This document shows positions 1 to 11,957 of a stretch of DNA of 64,000 nt, in pieces (the stretch's first letter is position 1; every line of letters begins with the position of its first letter). This DNA comes from Siderastrea siderea. Lineage: Eukaryota > Cnidaria > Anthozoa > Scleractinia > Rhizangiidae. The stretch lies in the NCBI GenBank assembly GCA_964030785.1, contig OZ034971.1, positions 48,224,578 to 48,288,577 on the forward strand, given 5' to 3'. A model generated the notes under the pieces. It was given only the letters and a program-made list of their open reading frames with translations, ran no database searches and was not told the origin of the DNA. The translations under genes were made by a program, and so were the position numbers.

Positions 1-2082
1 TCTCAGGTTTATAGGAGCCCGTGCGGGGTCCTTGTACGGAAATTTGGTCGCCCGCACGTACAACTTAGGCGCCCCTGGCGACCGGGCGCCCGTTAGGCAG
101 CAGCCTTGGTGTCTGCTGTTAAGTTTTGAACATGTAGTAGATTTATACTAAAACAATTAGTTTATTCGCTCTCGATTTCTATGCGTGATAGAAATCTCGA
201 GCTCATAATCTAATTGTTAAGTAGAGTGGTTTTCCATGTGTTGTTTCTATTTTCAGTTTTTGGGAGTTTACATGGCATTCCGTTATCGGCATTTGAAAGA
301 CCCGAGAGCCAATCCCAGTGCATTTCTATGACCATAGGCATTACGGGTATCCCTGTGTTCACCTGAGTCAAGCAGCCTTACCTAAAAGTAACATCCATGG
401 CAAATCTTGATTGAGGGTCGGCAAGTGTTTAGTAATTATTTTGTGAATCTGATTTGCAATATTAGACACCATTGCATCGTAAGGTGGGAATCTTAGTTCT
501 TGAGACATCTTAAACCTTACTGCAGGAAATCTGCCAACATCAAATTTTGATCATACAGAAACTGAAAATCACTTATTCATTGTTGCAAAATAATGGCCTA
601 AAAAAATAAAACGAAAAAATTGTTGTCGTGAAAACTTCCTGTAGTAAGATACTTGGGTTGGTTTTTGTGCATACTTGTTATTTGGAACTACCAAGTTGTC
701 ATTTGGTTCTTAGTTTTCAGTCTTAAAAAGATATCATTTTAAGAGACATTGTGATTGCATGTATTGTTTTCCTTCCAAAGGTTGAGGGTTTTTTGGCTAA
801 TTCTATGGGTAATTAATATTGATCCTGCATTAACAGTAATTTTATTAGAGTGTAGTTTAAATGTCAATCAATTCAAAGCTTTTGAGATGGAGAAACAACA
901 AATTCCTAAAATTCAAAAGATAGTGAGCAGACTTCCGCAACCAAGTGCCTGCATTTAAGAGTTGCAATAAAACGTTGTATTAACTTTCAGGGTTGCGTGT
1001 AAGAGTGCAAGTGGGTTTTCCACAATTCAAAGTAAATTGATTGGTACATTAAGTTTGCCCTAGCACATCAAACCAGGAACACAGATTTTGCTAAGGAAGC
1101 CTGTCTTAGATAGGTTTGACATTGAAAAAGATTTTTCAGACATGATAATTTAAAATCTTGAGAAGTTTAAATGTCTTCAATGTCTAGAGTGAAACCAGGA
1201 AAGTTCTTTCGTGTCACCAGGCAGTGGGCGCTGGATTGAAATCATGTCATAACAACAACTAACCCTGAGAGTTGGTTGTTCACATCAAATCAGCTGCCAT
1301 TGTGGGCAGTGGGTTGGCCTGCTATCTACAGATTTTTTGTGTTCTACATTTTATGTTTTTCTGTACATCTTGTATATGTTCAGGCTCCTTTACGTTTAAG
1401 TTCATTCATTATTAATGCATAAAAATTTCAATGTATAGTTCGATATAGAGCTCAAGTACTACATATATTCCAGCATTTTATGACAGAAGCAGATGTTTTA
1501 GTTAACTGTGGTCATATAATTCACTTTCAGTAGCATGCATTTCATCTATTTCAGAGTGATTTACAGTCAAAACATGAGAAGCCTTCCTGCCAAACGTGAA
1601 ACAATGCAGTGTGTTATTGCAAAATTGGTGTGCTTTTCTAATACAGAATTAAGTGTTCACAAATTTATGGCTTAGTGCATGATCTTGTGCATCAGGCACG
1701 TGGGCATTTGACGGGATTCCCAATCCATCTTCCAATTTTCATCTGATTTCTTTATACTAATATTACTTTTTGTTCTCCTCCTTTTCATCTGCTACCACAT
1801 TTTTCTACCAAATCAGAACACAAAAAATGTTTTAGCATTCTGACAGGATTAAAAGAAGTTGATTAGATTGAGAGAACAGTGAATTCTACTAATAACAGCA
1901 ATGTTTCTACCCGTTTGGTGCTCTGCCTCAAACATAGCTTGAAACCAGTTATGGTTTTTGCCCGTTCAAGGCCAAAAACATTTTCAAATACCCGTAACAT
2001 AGAAGTTTTAATAACTTTTAATAACTTTGGTTTCATGTACTGCTTCCCATTCAGTATGGGTGGGTTTGACTTCAAAACTCAG
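1..2082. other. intergenic DNA, no gene recognised
   Basis: The only open frames are short (under 75 codons), lack family resemblance and overlap each other on both strands. The sequence is AT-rich and could be the 3' UTR or downstream flank of a gene outside the window, but I see no splice-bounded exon. The first 100 bases are GC-richer than the rest. Bases 111-200 belong to a dispersed repeat listed separately. Confidence 0.5.
111..200 (+). repeat. dispersed repeat, copy 1 of 2 (pair at 20607-20692)
   Basis: About 90 bases starting at GTGTCTGCTGTTAAGTTTTG recur almost unchanged at 20607-20692. Each copy ends in a hairpin-forming segment around GCGTGATAG, but the bases forming the second hairpin arm differ between the copies. 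This suggests two members of a foldback family rather than a recent local duplication. Confidence 0.7.
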
Positions 2083-2293
2083 TTAACCCTTAAGCCCTAA
2101 CAGTGACAAAACTGACATTTCTCTTTACATTATCACTACTTGTTTAAACATTCAAGTGATGAGAATAAAGGAAGTGATCACTAAGGATAAGATGTCTCGA
2201 TATTTAGACAAATTCTCCATACTAGTTCCATAAGAAGTGTATGGAGAACAGTAAGGAGAATGTACATTTTCACATTAGGGCTTTAAGGGTTAA
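2083..2293 (+). repeat. MITE-like element, TTAACCCTTAAGCCC family, copy 1
   Basis: The ends are inverted repeats: TTAACCCTTAAGCCCTAA on the left and the reverse complement of nearly the same sequence on the right. The interior includes GGAGAACAGTAAGGAGAA. Related copies lie at about 30045-30244, 33691-33903 (inverted), 48420-48600 (partial) and 58995-59203, so this is a dispersed non-autonomous family of about 200 bp. Confidence 0.75.
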
Positions 2294-2623
2294 TAGGTTC
2301 CATGTAATGTATGATAATTATGTTTTACTCCGTAGCACCTTGAACTAGAAAAATAGTCAGAAACTGGTTATGTATTGCAATGTTATGTATTATCTTAAAA
2401 CCATGGTGTTTCATACTGGAACGATAATTCTGTTTTGGTGCAGCTACGAAGGTTAACTCATACATGTATTACTGTTTAGTGGCCAATTCAAATGTACACT
2501 GTAGCTGTTGTGTTATTCTGTAGCCAGTATTTTTAATTCTTTAAATATTGTTTTCGAAGAGTTCGAGTTTCATATCAACAATAAGCTTTTGCCTGATTAT
2601 AATCATCATCATTATCCCGCGTG

Positions 2624-2752
2624 GCCAGGCATTCTGCTAGTCTTCTACACAGCTGTTATTTGAGTCATCACGCAATGCTCCTCGTTGTGTGACAACTCAA
2701 ATAGCGGCTGCTTAGGAGACTAGGCATTCTGCTTGCCAGCTGGAATGCCTGG
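2624..2752. repeat. short foldback element
   Basis: The outer ends CCAGGCATTC and GAATGCCTGG are inverted repeats. The inner arms, around GCTGTTATTTGAGTCATCAC on the left and GTGACAACTCAAATAGCGGC on the right, also pair. The whole can fold into an imperfect hairpin of about 130 bases. No coding capacity. Confidence 0.65.
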
Positions 2753-3006
2753 TCATGCAATGCGCTGTCGAATTATAAAGTATTTGTAATGATTATAGGT
2801 AAACCTCGGGGTGGGTGTGGGAGGCATAGCTGTTGCCGTACCTTTTGGAGTACACGGTACTTCCTAACAACTAGCACTAAGGTGGTTTTGATGTTAAAAA
2901 GTCTGACTCTTGTGAAAATGGTAGCATATGTTTTGTCTTGTAGGTATGAGGCCGTCATGTTACCCCTATACACCGTCCCTCACAGTATGGTAATAGGGAA
3001 CTTAGA

Positions 3007-3474
3007 GGAGAAGGTCACTCCAGAAACGGTGTATTTTTTGAAATCGCCAATAAAAAAAATAACACTAAGTTGAGTTACTGACAGTGGTTTGACTTCTAAA
3101 GTGCATCCGATCCCACTGAAATTCCTCTCCAAAGAGGGCCAAAATTCAACACTGCCCGCCGCCATTTTGAATTGTCCGTGACGTCAAATTGTGAAACGAG
3201 ACCAGCGGTCGGGTAAGGTGGGCTCGTTTATCAGAGCCCACGTTACCCGACCGCTGGTCTAGTTTCACAATTTGACGTCACGGACAAGCAGCCAGGCTAC
3301 TAAGTACGATTCAAAATGGCGGCACGCAGTGTTGAATTTTGGCCCTCTTTGGAGAGGAATTTCAGTGGGATCGGGTGCACTTTAGAAGTTAAAACCACGG
3401 TTAGTAACTCAACTTAGTGTTGTCTTTTTATTGGCGATTTCAAAAAATACACCGTTTCTGGAGTGACCTTCTCC
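3007..3474. repeat. near-perfect 468-bp palindrome carrying paired CRE and YY1-like motifs
   Basis: The left arm (from GGAGAAGGTCACTCC at 3007) and the right arm (ending GGAGTGACCTTCTCC at 3474) are inverted copies over more than 200 bp, with a short centre near 3235. Each arm contains a CREB/ATF-type octamer TGACGTCA (3179-3186 and 3273-3280) and a YY1-like GCCGCCATTTTG box or its complement (3158-3169 and 3312-3323). This is a foldback or MITE. The motifs are matches to known consensus sequences, not evidence of binding. Confidence 0.8.
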
Positions 3475-3828
3475 TTTAAGCAACCACGACGGCAACGCCA
3501 AGGAAAACGTCACTTTAAAAATGACTTCCAAATATTTCAAACTTCTTCGCGATAGTTTCAACTCGTTTAATCTGTCTAATGTAGCCAAACAATCCGGGAG
3601 CTGACTCTGTAAGGACGGCGTTACAGTTCAGGTAGAAAAAAGAAAATTCACTATCGTGTGTTCACGTTCTACATAAAACTTTGAATTTGGTCATTTCACG
3701 TTGTTGTTTTGCAGAGGACGGCAAAGAAATGTACCAAAATCTGTATCGCACGTGCAGAGCCGTTGTTTTGCTAATTAAACCTTGTTTTGTGACGTTCTCG
3801 TTAGCCGTCGCCGTCGTGTTTGCTTAAG
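3475..3828. repeat. TIR element (CTTAAGCAAACACGACGGC ends)
   Basis: The left terminus TTTAAGCAACCACGACGGCA and the right terminus, whose complement reads CTTAAGCAAACACGACGGCG, are inverted repeats of about 40 bp reaching AACGTCAC on both sides. The interior of about 275 bp has no open frame. It directly abuts the palindrome at 3007-3474, so the two are nested or adjacent insertions. Confidence 0.75.
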
Positions 3829-3856
3829 TTCCCCAATCAGTCAATTCATGCACCTT

Positions 3857-3980
3857 AGGTCAAGGCCAAACGTCGAACTTTACATGAGTTGAACTTAATG
3901 CAAATTAGCAAAAACGATAGCTTTTGTCATTTGCATTAGGTTCGACTCGTGTAAAGTTCGACGTTTAGCCTTGGCCTTAC
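3857..3980. repeat. foldback element, about 120 bp
   Basis: The left arm CAAGGCCAAACGTCGAACTT at 3861 and the right arm AAGTTCGACGTTTAGCCTTG are inverted copies separated by an AT-rich loop around 3910. Arms are about 50 bp with a few mismatches. Confidence 0.75.
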
Positions 3981-6471
3981 AGTCGAATTTGTCTTGCATC
4001 CGAACTCAGCTGCATCGCAATAAACCTTTCCTTGCAATGAAGTCAACAATCAATTGAAAATTCGCACAAACAGTTTGATACTTGTTGCAGCTGAATTTGT
4101 TTTTCCAATTTTTTGTTCAGTCCTCGTGTACCGGTACGCGAGGGATTTGACATTAAATGTTCTTTACTTTCGTTATTTTACTACTCTATTTTGTGTTTTG
4201 TTCCTCTCCCTGAGTACTTCACACGAGGACAAAACCAGACTTCTTTTCTTTGTTTAAAACTGCGTGGAGAAGTTTCCAGTTATGGGCGAATTGACTGGTA
4301 TTCACTGTTCCTATGAAGTCAGCGTTTTTTTAATCAAAGAGTCGTTATGTCGGTTTAACAATTTTGTGTGAGAGGATATTTCAGTTGGATCCTTTGGTCA
4401 AATATTCAAATTTTATTTTGTGACAAAGGTTTATAGTTTAGGGCTAGCAGTGTGAAGAAAGTCTGGGAGACTGAGTTCCAGGTTTGCGTCATTGTGTCCC
4501 CAGATCTCCCGTGGTAGCTAAAAGCTCATTTAGGAATCGCTATTGTGGAATCCTTGTTTAAATGCTGGGATTAGAGTTATACATAGCTTCTCACGCGCAT
4601 AGCATGAATAGCTGGTCACGTGCGTAGCTTCTTGTCCATAACTTGTCACGTGCGTAACTTTCGTGCTGGTTCTGAGTTTGGTAGCGTTTTTTAACACGTT
4701 GCTTTCCTCAGATAATTTATTATAGAGTTTCCGTTAACGTAAACAGAATTATTACATTAATTTTTGAAAGAAATTAAAATAAAAATTCATGAGAATTCAA
4801 GACAAGTGTGTGTCTGTTATTATTTGATAAACTAAAAAAAAATTGGAGAAACTACAAGCAGACTCGGGTGGTGGTTTAAATTTATCTTGGGATTGACTTT
4901 TTAACGTGAATAAACCAAAAACAGCTGTTAACTGCAAATCTTGATAGAACCTGATCTTTTCTTGTGTTACGGGTAAAGGTAGTAAACGTATAAACATTTG
5001 GGGAAGAGAAAACAAATGTACGACTATAAGTTGTAGAGTGCATGAGGTTTTCGGAACGAAAAAATGTAAGAAAAGTACTTAAAACGTTGTTTTGAGTTCT
5101 CAGATTGTTTCATGGTCTTTCAAAGGGATATTTGTTTGAGCTAGCACAGGTTGACCTGTTCGGATTTAGCTCAAAATTTAAGCCCCAGGAAATCTGAGGG
5201 GACGGAGGCTTAGTCTCCGAATTTCTCGCTGCTGTACAGCGGCTTCCCAAAAATACAAGCCGACATTATTTTAGCTTATTTGCACTTTAAATGGCGTATT
5301 TATGCCTCCGAAAACAAAAGAAATTAATTTATATACCTACCGGTTACGAAAATTTAAGATGACATTTTGTTCAAGGAAATTCTTATTTTCACTGCGGATA
5401 ATTTCGAATTTCCCACGAACACGAACAGATATTCCACCAAAACGATTCGTTGGGTGCCCTCGACAATGCGGCAAATTTTCGCGGAAATCTTGCATCTGCT
5501 TACGCAGTCTGTGCAGTGTATATTTGGTTTTCTTCACGTTCTCTCCTCGACTATCTCATTTTGTATGGCTTTCTCGCATCTAGGCGGTTACCATAATTTT
5601 TGAAATGCTATACCACCTTTTCAACGAAAGAAATTAAGTGTTACATGTGACCAGTTTTGAAAAATAGCAGCAAGCAAAACTTGACGATAATAAAAACAAC
5701 AAAAATTAGCGCAAGTTTCAAAAGATCGCGATAATTTCCACGACCTTAATGAAGTAGACCCTATAATTTCCGCGTCCCTTCTGTAATTTGAATCCGGTCC
5801 TCATGTTTTGGTACAACAACACAGAGGTATTGAGGTACCCTTACTGTTTTCAACATCTAGTACTCGTATTTTGGACAATCATCTTTCGAAACCAAACGAT
5901 CAGTTCAGCCAGCTTGTTAAATTGCGCCGCTGGCATCACAATTTGTGTTGTTTTCTTGGTGTAATTCACACCAATTTCCTTCGTTCTCCTCTCTAACGTT
6001 AATTTCCTTTTTTTCTAAGCAAATTTTCCCCATAAGATTGTTTTCCGATCCCCCATACTTTCTGTCTCCCTGTCATATTACTTAGCGGGGGAGTAAGCTT
6101 GTGCATGGCAGAACTGGAACTTGAAAATTGCGTGTATAATACCCTGTCGAAGTCCGCGGAATATTACCAAAATTATTTGCCGTCTGATTTTCGGTTTTTA
6201 TTGTTGTTTTGCTTTGTTTTGTTTCGATGCTTATGTTTTCATAAACAACCCTATTTCAGGCAATATGGTGGTCGCAGCCTCGTGAGGGTCTATTTGGTAG
6301 CGTTAATTTCAGATTGCACAAGCGTTTATTTCTTGTAACAATTGGTATAACAAAAAAAAGAACCCTTGCAGGAACTCAACAGCAGGTTTCTCTACCCTGT
6401 TTTCGTTAAAAAGGCTACGATTTTTTACCAATCTTCTTTAAGAAGGTCATGCAACACAAAAACTCACTCCA
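3981..6471. other. intergenic DNA, no gene recognised
   Basis: Overlapping open frames of under 95 codons occur on both strands, around 5302-5600 and 6099-6338, but none shows a recognisable domain, and none has both a good start context and flanking splice signals. Two imperfect direct repeats of TCACGTGCGTA followed by GCTT or ACTT lie near 4615-4660. I see nothing else here. Confidence 0.45.
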
Positions 6472-6750
6472 GGAGGGTGGGGGGGGGGGAGGGGGGGTTT
6501 AAACCTCCCGCTTCCCGTACCCTTTAATCCCGGTTCCCGCCCTGTATTTGTTGGCTCCCGCTCCTTTGCATTTTTTCGATTGCAAAATATTGCGCAATGT
6601 TGCGTAATTTTTCCTTTTTTCTCCCGCTTCCCGCCACCTTGGGAATTCTGCTTCCCGCCCCCTCTTCTCCCGCCTCCCGTACACCTCCCGCCCCCCTTTC
6701 TCCCGGACTCCCTCCCCCCTGTCGCCCCCCCCTCTCCCCCACAGAAGAGA
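6472..6750. repeat. G-run followed by CCCGC/TTCCCG pyrimidine minisatellite
   Basis: A run of G at about 6478-6497 is followed by roughly 250 bases on the + strand made of degenerate units such as CTCCCGCTTCCCG and GGTTCCCGCCCTG. The strand is strongly pyrimidine-biased from about 6600 to 6745. The apparent open frames here, rich in Gly/Arg or Pro, are products of low complexity and should not be taken as genes. Confidence 0.7.
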
Positions 6751-7126
6751 GCCCGAAGAGAACTAATCGATGCTACTCGTACAGGCAGTAAAAGTTTTTG
6801 AGGGTAAGTCACAAGATTTGGAGAACAGAGTGGTTGCGTCCCGGTCGCACTCTTGCACGCCGGGCAAAGCCCCAGTTTAAAATCATTCCTAGTGGTAATT
6901 TTTTTGCCCTCCGCCGAAAAACTCAATTCCTAGAAGATTTATTCATTATACAAGAACTTTACCGCCATATACAAATCAGTATTTGTCAAAGACAGCAAAA
7001 ATCGCTTCACACATCTTGCTAAGGCAAAACAATTTCTAGATTTTGCTAATTGGAAGGAGGTCTTTCCAGTGGTATCGATGGTTTTTCGGTCCGACTTTAA
7101 AAAAAATCTGACTGCCAGATGATCTA

Positions 7127-7746
7127 TTAACACATTGACCCCTGAACTGCCCGTAACCGCCCTTCTTTAACCACGTCCCTTGTACCACTTGTGACGTCAT
7201 CAGTTTTAACGGTCCTAGACAACTTTGACAACTACCTTGTGCAGGGAGATGAGATATTTCAAGCCATACCCAAATGAGCGCGATTCAGTCAAACAGACCA
7301 GAGAAAGACGCAAAAACCCGTGTACCTTTGACCAGAAACTTCCAATGAAAATCTTGTCCCACTACCCACTAGTACTTCCTTCCAAAAAAATTCACGATCC
7401 TCGAACGTTTCGCAAAATCTTCTCCCATCAAAAGGAAGCCTAGTAAATGCTCCACAAAAGAAAAAAAGGGGGAAAGAAAAGCAAAAGAAACGGGGAGGAG
7501 AGAAAGCAAAAGGTAAAAGACGAAAGGGCAGCGGAACTTGCTCGGAAAAAAATTTCTCGAAAATTTGCTTTCTGCGCATGCCCGAACTTTGAAAGCTGTA
7601 ATTTGGCATCAGGAACAAAAGCTAGTCGACTTGTAAACCACGTTTTGGACAGTTTGGATTCTTTTCGGCTAGACAGCGACCTAAAAATGGCTTGACTCGC
7701 TTCAAAAGGCACTTTTTGGCAAAATGTCCAGGATCAATGGGTTAAC
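7127..7746. repeat. TIR element, about 620 bp
   Basis: The left end ATTAACACATTGACCCCTG and the right end CAGGATCAATGGGTTAAC are imperfect inverted repeats. The interior has overlapping frames of up to 109 codons on both strands with biased composition and no recognisable domain. Best read as a non-autonomous DNA element. Confidence 0.5.
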
Positions 7747-8173
7747 CTATAAAAACCTATTGAAAAAGCCCTCCATAAACCTATCCTTTCGTACAAAAAA
7801 TGGCGTAGAATTCGGCTATCTCGATCGTGCTCACGTTGCGTTTGTTTCTCTTGCATGTTCCAGATAACTGGAGTTTATGTAGATCTGGAGAGTTATTACA
7901 AAGCGGGCTTTTGTTGGGTTAGTTACGGCACCATACTGACTTCAAACACTAGCAAAAGCCGTAATCAAGATTAAAATATAAAGTAAGTCGATTGTGTCGT
8001 ACGCGGTTGGCCACAGTTAAAGAAATCTTCCCACTTCAAAACCTATGAGCTCCATTTACACGCGCTTGAAAGCAGCACAGCACCCCCAAAATTTTGCCCG
8101 CACTGTGCCACCAACTGTTTGGCAAGGCACTCATAATTTTCAACGCGTAAGTGCAACGGTCCCAAGCAAGAGA

Positions 8174-8336
<163 letters not shown>

Positions 8337-8695
8337 ATTATCATCATTACATCATTACATATCATCATCATTACAGCGTAACCTATGAGCTGATGACCAA
8401 AAAGACTAATTTACAATGTATATAAAACAAGCAAAAACTAAATAAATTGCGAAAATACTATATTGATTAAAAAATAGAGTCAACGTCCAAGAAAATAGAT
8501 GCCTTCCTGAAAATTTGAAACTTTACAAATTGAAAACTTTACTAGTAAAAGTTAACTTTTAAAATCAACTCTAAATCAGTGTTTCTCTTATAATGCAGAC
8601 GTCTTTCATTGAGAAGTTCCTCTCACTATCCATTCCTTTCTTATCATGTGACCACTTTAAACGTGCGGGCGATATTGAGTGTACTTGAAAGTACC

Positions 8696-8696
8696 G

Positions 8697-8771
<75 letters not shown>
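8696..8771. repeat. (ATT)n microsatellite
   Basis: About 25 perfect ATT triplets, interrupted only at the right edge by TGTTG. No coding sequence. Confidence 0.95.
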
Positions 8772-8900
8772 GTTGCAATCTTGAGATCAGCCCTTCTATG
8801 CCTAGAGGATCACGGGCAACAAAGAGAAACAACACGAATTTATAAGTCACGCGGACTTTGCAGTAGAAAGAGGATTGGCAGAGATCAACTAAATGTTTGA

Positions 8901-9226
8901 TATACACCTAATTGCAATGACGTTGTCCTACAAAAATATAAAAAAAAAAGAAAGAAAAACCCTAATAGGAATCAATTAGCCATGCAAATTATTTCTTAGA
9001 TCTTCATAATTCTCAAAGCAATTATGGAAGACGGTGTGATACTTCAATTTGTTGTCAAGTCAGTTGAAACAAGTTAAATTGGCCACCTAAAAAACCTTTT
9101 GAGCCTTAACCCTTTGTCTGAGCAATTCCCTGAATGTAGTTAGCGTACCTAATTTATTCCTATTTGGATATTTTCTTTTCCCTTTTTGCATTTTTATATG
9201 ACAAGGTTATTGCAATTAGGTGTATA
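8901..9226. repeat. TIR element, TATACACCTAATTGCAAT ends
   Basis: TATACACCTAATTGCAATGA at 8901 is inverted at 9210-9226. The interior shares blocks with a second copy near 52150-52405, for example GAGCAATTCCCTGAA and GTAGTTAGCGT followed by CCTAATTT, so this is a dispersed family. The second copy has more diverged ends. Confidence 0.75.
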
Positions 9227-10186
9227 CACATAACTTTTACAGGACACAGACTTTGAGGCGGAGTGCGGACTTTGCTGAGTTTAAAATGACACTTTCTTTT
9301 TCTTTGACAGTTTTATATGATTTACGAATATACAAAACTCGGAATTTAAAATATAGAGAGTAGACTTCTAATATGCTTTTTATATGTATAAAATTTTTCT
9401 CGATAGATTTTTAACGTCTCCTTTTTTTAACTATGGTAGTCTTCTTTGAAGTTATTTGAATAAAGATTATAATTATTATTGTTATTATTGATGGTGATTA
9501 TGACTATTAGTAACGGCACCGGTGTCCGTCGAAAAATGTGTGCGTGTAAACTTTTCTGGTTGTTTTTCCAATGTTGTCTACAGAGCCCGCGCGCGTTTAA
9601 GGTCAGTGGGACCAATGGGAATGCAGCCTTTGGGAACGAGATTGGTTGTTTTTCATCAAGTAGAGCGTAGAGCCCTCACGTATGCATAGCAATCGCAAAA
9701 TGGCGAACACGGTTATACAAACATTTCATGGTCCCTCACGCAACAAGAAGACTGGGTCATACAAAACTCTCAAATCGCCGTGTTGAAGCTGAAACTGAAT
9801 TGTATATTGGTTGAAAAGTCGATGGAATACTTACTGACGTTATCTCTCCTCTCCGTAATGATTGGAAACTTCTTTCTTGTGGTTCTAGGCGAGTATTACG
9901 ACCCAGAAGTCGATAAAAGCTAGAAAATTAAGAACGTTGCTTTTTTCGACAAGTAAGTATTCGGGGAGACAAGGGAGTAATGGAAAAAATCGGGTATTTT
10001 GCTCATTTAAATGGGGAGTGCGTTACCTAAATCGCCTGTGCACGATGCTGCGTTTTTCAGGGCGTGTAAATGCAGCTCCTGTTTAGTATGATACGAATCG
10101 TTGCTCACTTTCGCAATACGTCTTGGATGCAACACCAACAACAGGCATGTAGGGATAAAGCTAAATAGCATATTTACTAAGAAATA
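9227..10186. other. intergenic DNA, no gene recognised
   Basis: A short ATT-rich tract near 9465-9510 follows GAATAAAGATTAT, which looks like the microsatellite tail of an old retroelement 3' end. No frame of useful length or recognisable motif is present in the rest. Confidence 0.45.
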
Positions 10187-11080
10187 AAATACAGGGATTA
10201 TGCGAGTGATAAGGTCATAGTGATTGGTTAATATTCATCTGAATCTTTATGAAAAACAGCGAGATCTGTTTATTCTAGAAATAAAACGCTTTAATGCTAG
10301 GTCAAAAATCCAATTGACCTAATATTCTCAGTTCTTGCGCTATTTCCGGTGCTGCAATTGTGATAAAAGTGTAAACTAACAACGATCATAACCAAAGAAT
10401 TTTCTGAACCCAGCTTACGATATCAGGTGCTCCTGATATTTGTGTCTGGAAAAAGAGCACTTTACTTTTGTTATTTTTACACTGACACAACGAACGCAAA
10501 CTGAGTGATCCGCAGAAACAATACAGGAGTGATGTGAGCTATACGGTCCTAGTGGCTGGCGATAAATTTCTATGACCTAATACTCTGAGTTTTCAAATTG
10601 TCAAGAAGCAAATAAACCTAATATTTTCAATACTCTCAAGCTGCAGTAATGATAAAAATGTACACAGTGATAACCACAAGGACGAATTCAAGTGCTCCTA
10701 ACATCGGTGGCTGGAACAAATCACGCCAGGTTTGTTATTTTTACTCTGACATAGCAAATGCTTACTGCGTTCCGACGAAGTAATACAGGAAATGCTGTAT
10801 GTGAATTATTAGGTCATGGTGGTTATATGAAAACAGTGATCTGTTTATTTTAGAAATAAAACGAAAACAGTTTAAGCCAGCAAAGCAGCGTGTTTCAGAC
10901 CCAATATTCTCAATTTTCATGCTATTTTTGAAGCTACAGTTATGATAAAAATGTGAAGTACAGTGATAACCAAAGAATTCTGAACCAAAACCTAACGATA
11001 TCAGCCGCGATATCGGTGGGCGGAAAAATCACCGAAGATTTGTTTTTTTCACACTGACGCAGCGAATGCGGACTGATACG
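10187..11080 (+). repeat. degenerate tandem array, about 290-bp unit, three copies
   Basis: Landmarks recur in order. TGATAAAA(A/G)TGTA occurs at 10361, 10650 and 10943, a spacing of 289 then 293. GTTATTTTTACACTGAC-like blocks with CGAACGCAAACTGA-like followers occur near 10470, 10730 and 11040. ATACAGG followed by GGTCATAGTG-like sequence occurs near 10190, 10520 and 10785. The copies are visibly diverged. This is an old satellite-like triplication with no coding frame. Confidence 0.75.
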
Positions 11081-11300
11081 GTGTGGTTTTACCCACTTCA
11101 GACCATCTTTCCCTTAAAGCTCGTTCAAGGCAAAACGGCAAACTGTACCCCGTTTCAGTCAAGTGGAGAAAACATCCCGGATATCAGACCAAAATGGTAA
11201 AAAGCTATGCCTTATTTTAGATCAAAAAGACTAACAAAGTCCTACTCATTGTGAACGCAACGCACAGAACGCATACAGAGGATTACGTTATATTACCTCC

Positions 11301-11344
11301 TCTCTCCCTCCCCCTCCCCTCCCCCTCCCCCTCCCCCTCCCCCT
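11301..11344 (+). repeat. CCCCCT low-complexity tract
   Basis: Direct iterations of CCCCTC / CCCCCT make a pure pyrimidine strand of about 40 bases. Confidence 0.85.
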
Positions 11345-11915
11345 GACTCCTTGACTGTTTACGTGACTGTCTAAGGACGAAACTTTCGTCTTAGACAATT
11401 CGAAGAAGAAAATAAGTTACAGACACTTGAAGTTGAACTATTTCCAGCCGGGCCCTTGTTACCAAAACGTCACACTAATCTAAAATAAACAGGAGAAAAT
11501 ATATGGTTTAAATAGAGCAATGAGCGGGTAACCAACACACGTTTTCCAAAAAAAATGGAAGTGTTTCCGAGATTGTACTTCATATTGATTCTGAACTTTA
11601 AGCACGTGGAACTGTTTTTGGACTTTTTGCTTTCTAACCATGTTATTTTACCATTATACCTGCATGTATCCCATATAGCCAGGATATAGCATATTTAGGT
11701 ATACACCGACAGGTATCGTTTTTTGAGCATCGTCTTTCGCCGCTTTGGTCTGAAACAGCCCAAACGTATAACTTTTGAAACTAAACTTTTGTTCTGAAAC
11801 TGAAATATCACGCAGACCTTGTTGACTGCTTGCCTCAGCTCAAATAGGGTATACAACGGTAAGTATCTTTTTGTCTGAAATTGAGTGTGAAAAATCCCTC
11901 GCTCTAAGGCTCTCT

Positions 11916-11957
11916 TCTTCTTGTTCTTCTTCTTCTTCTTCTTCTTCTTCTTCTTCC
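11916..11957 (+). repeat. (CTT)n microsatellite
   Basis: About a dozen CTT triplets with one GTT interruption. Confidence 0.85.

Noticed and set aside
6447..6926. 159-codon Gly/Arg-rich minus frame
   Set aside because: It spans a G-run and a CCCGC minisatellite, and all overlapping frames are equally biased. No domain and no splice context.
7289..7712. Two overlapping minus frames of 109 and 90 codons rich in Phe
   Set aside because: They lie inside a TIR element, overlap a plus frame, and their Phe/Ser bias comes from pyrimidine-rich DNA.
10187..11080. CRISPR-like array
   Set aside because: The period is about 290 bp with diverged repeats and no short constant repeat/spacer pattern, and the DNA is animal nuclear.
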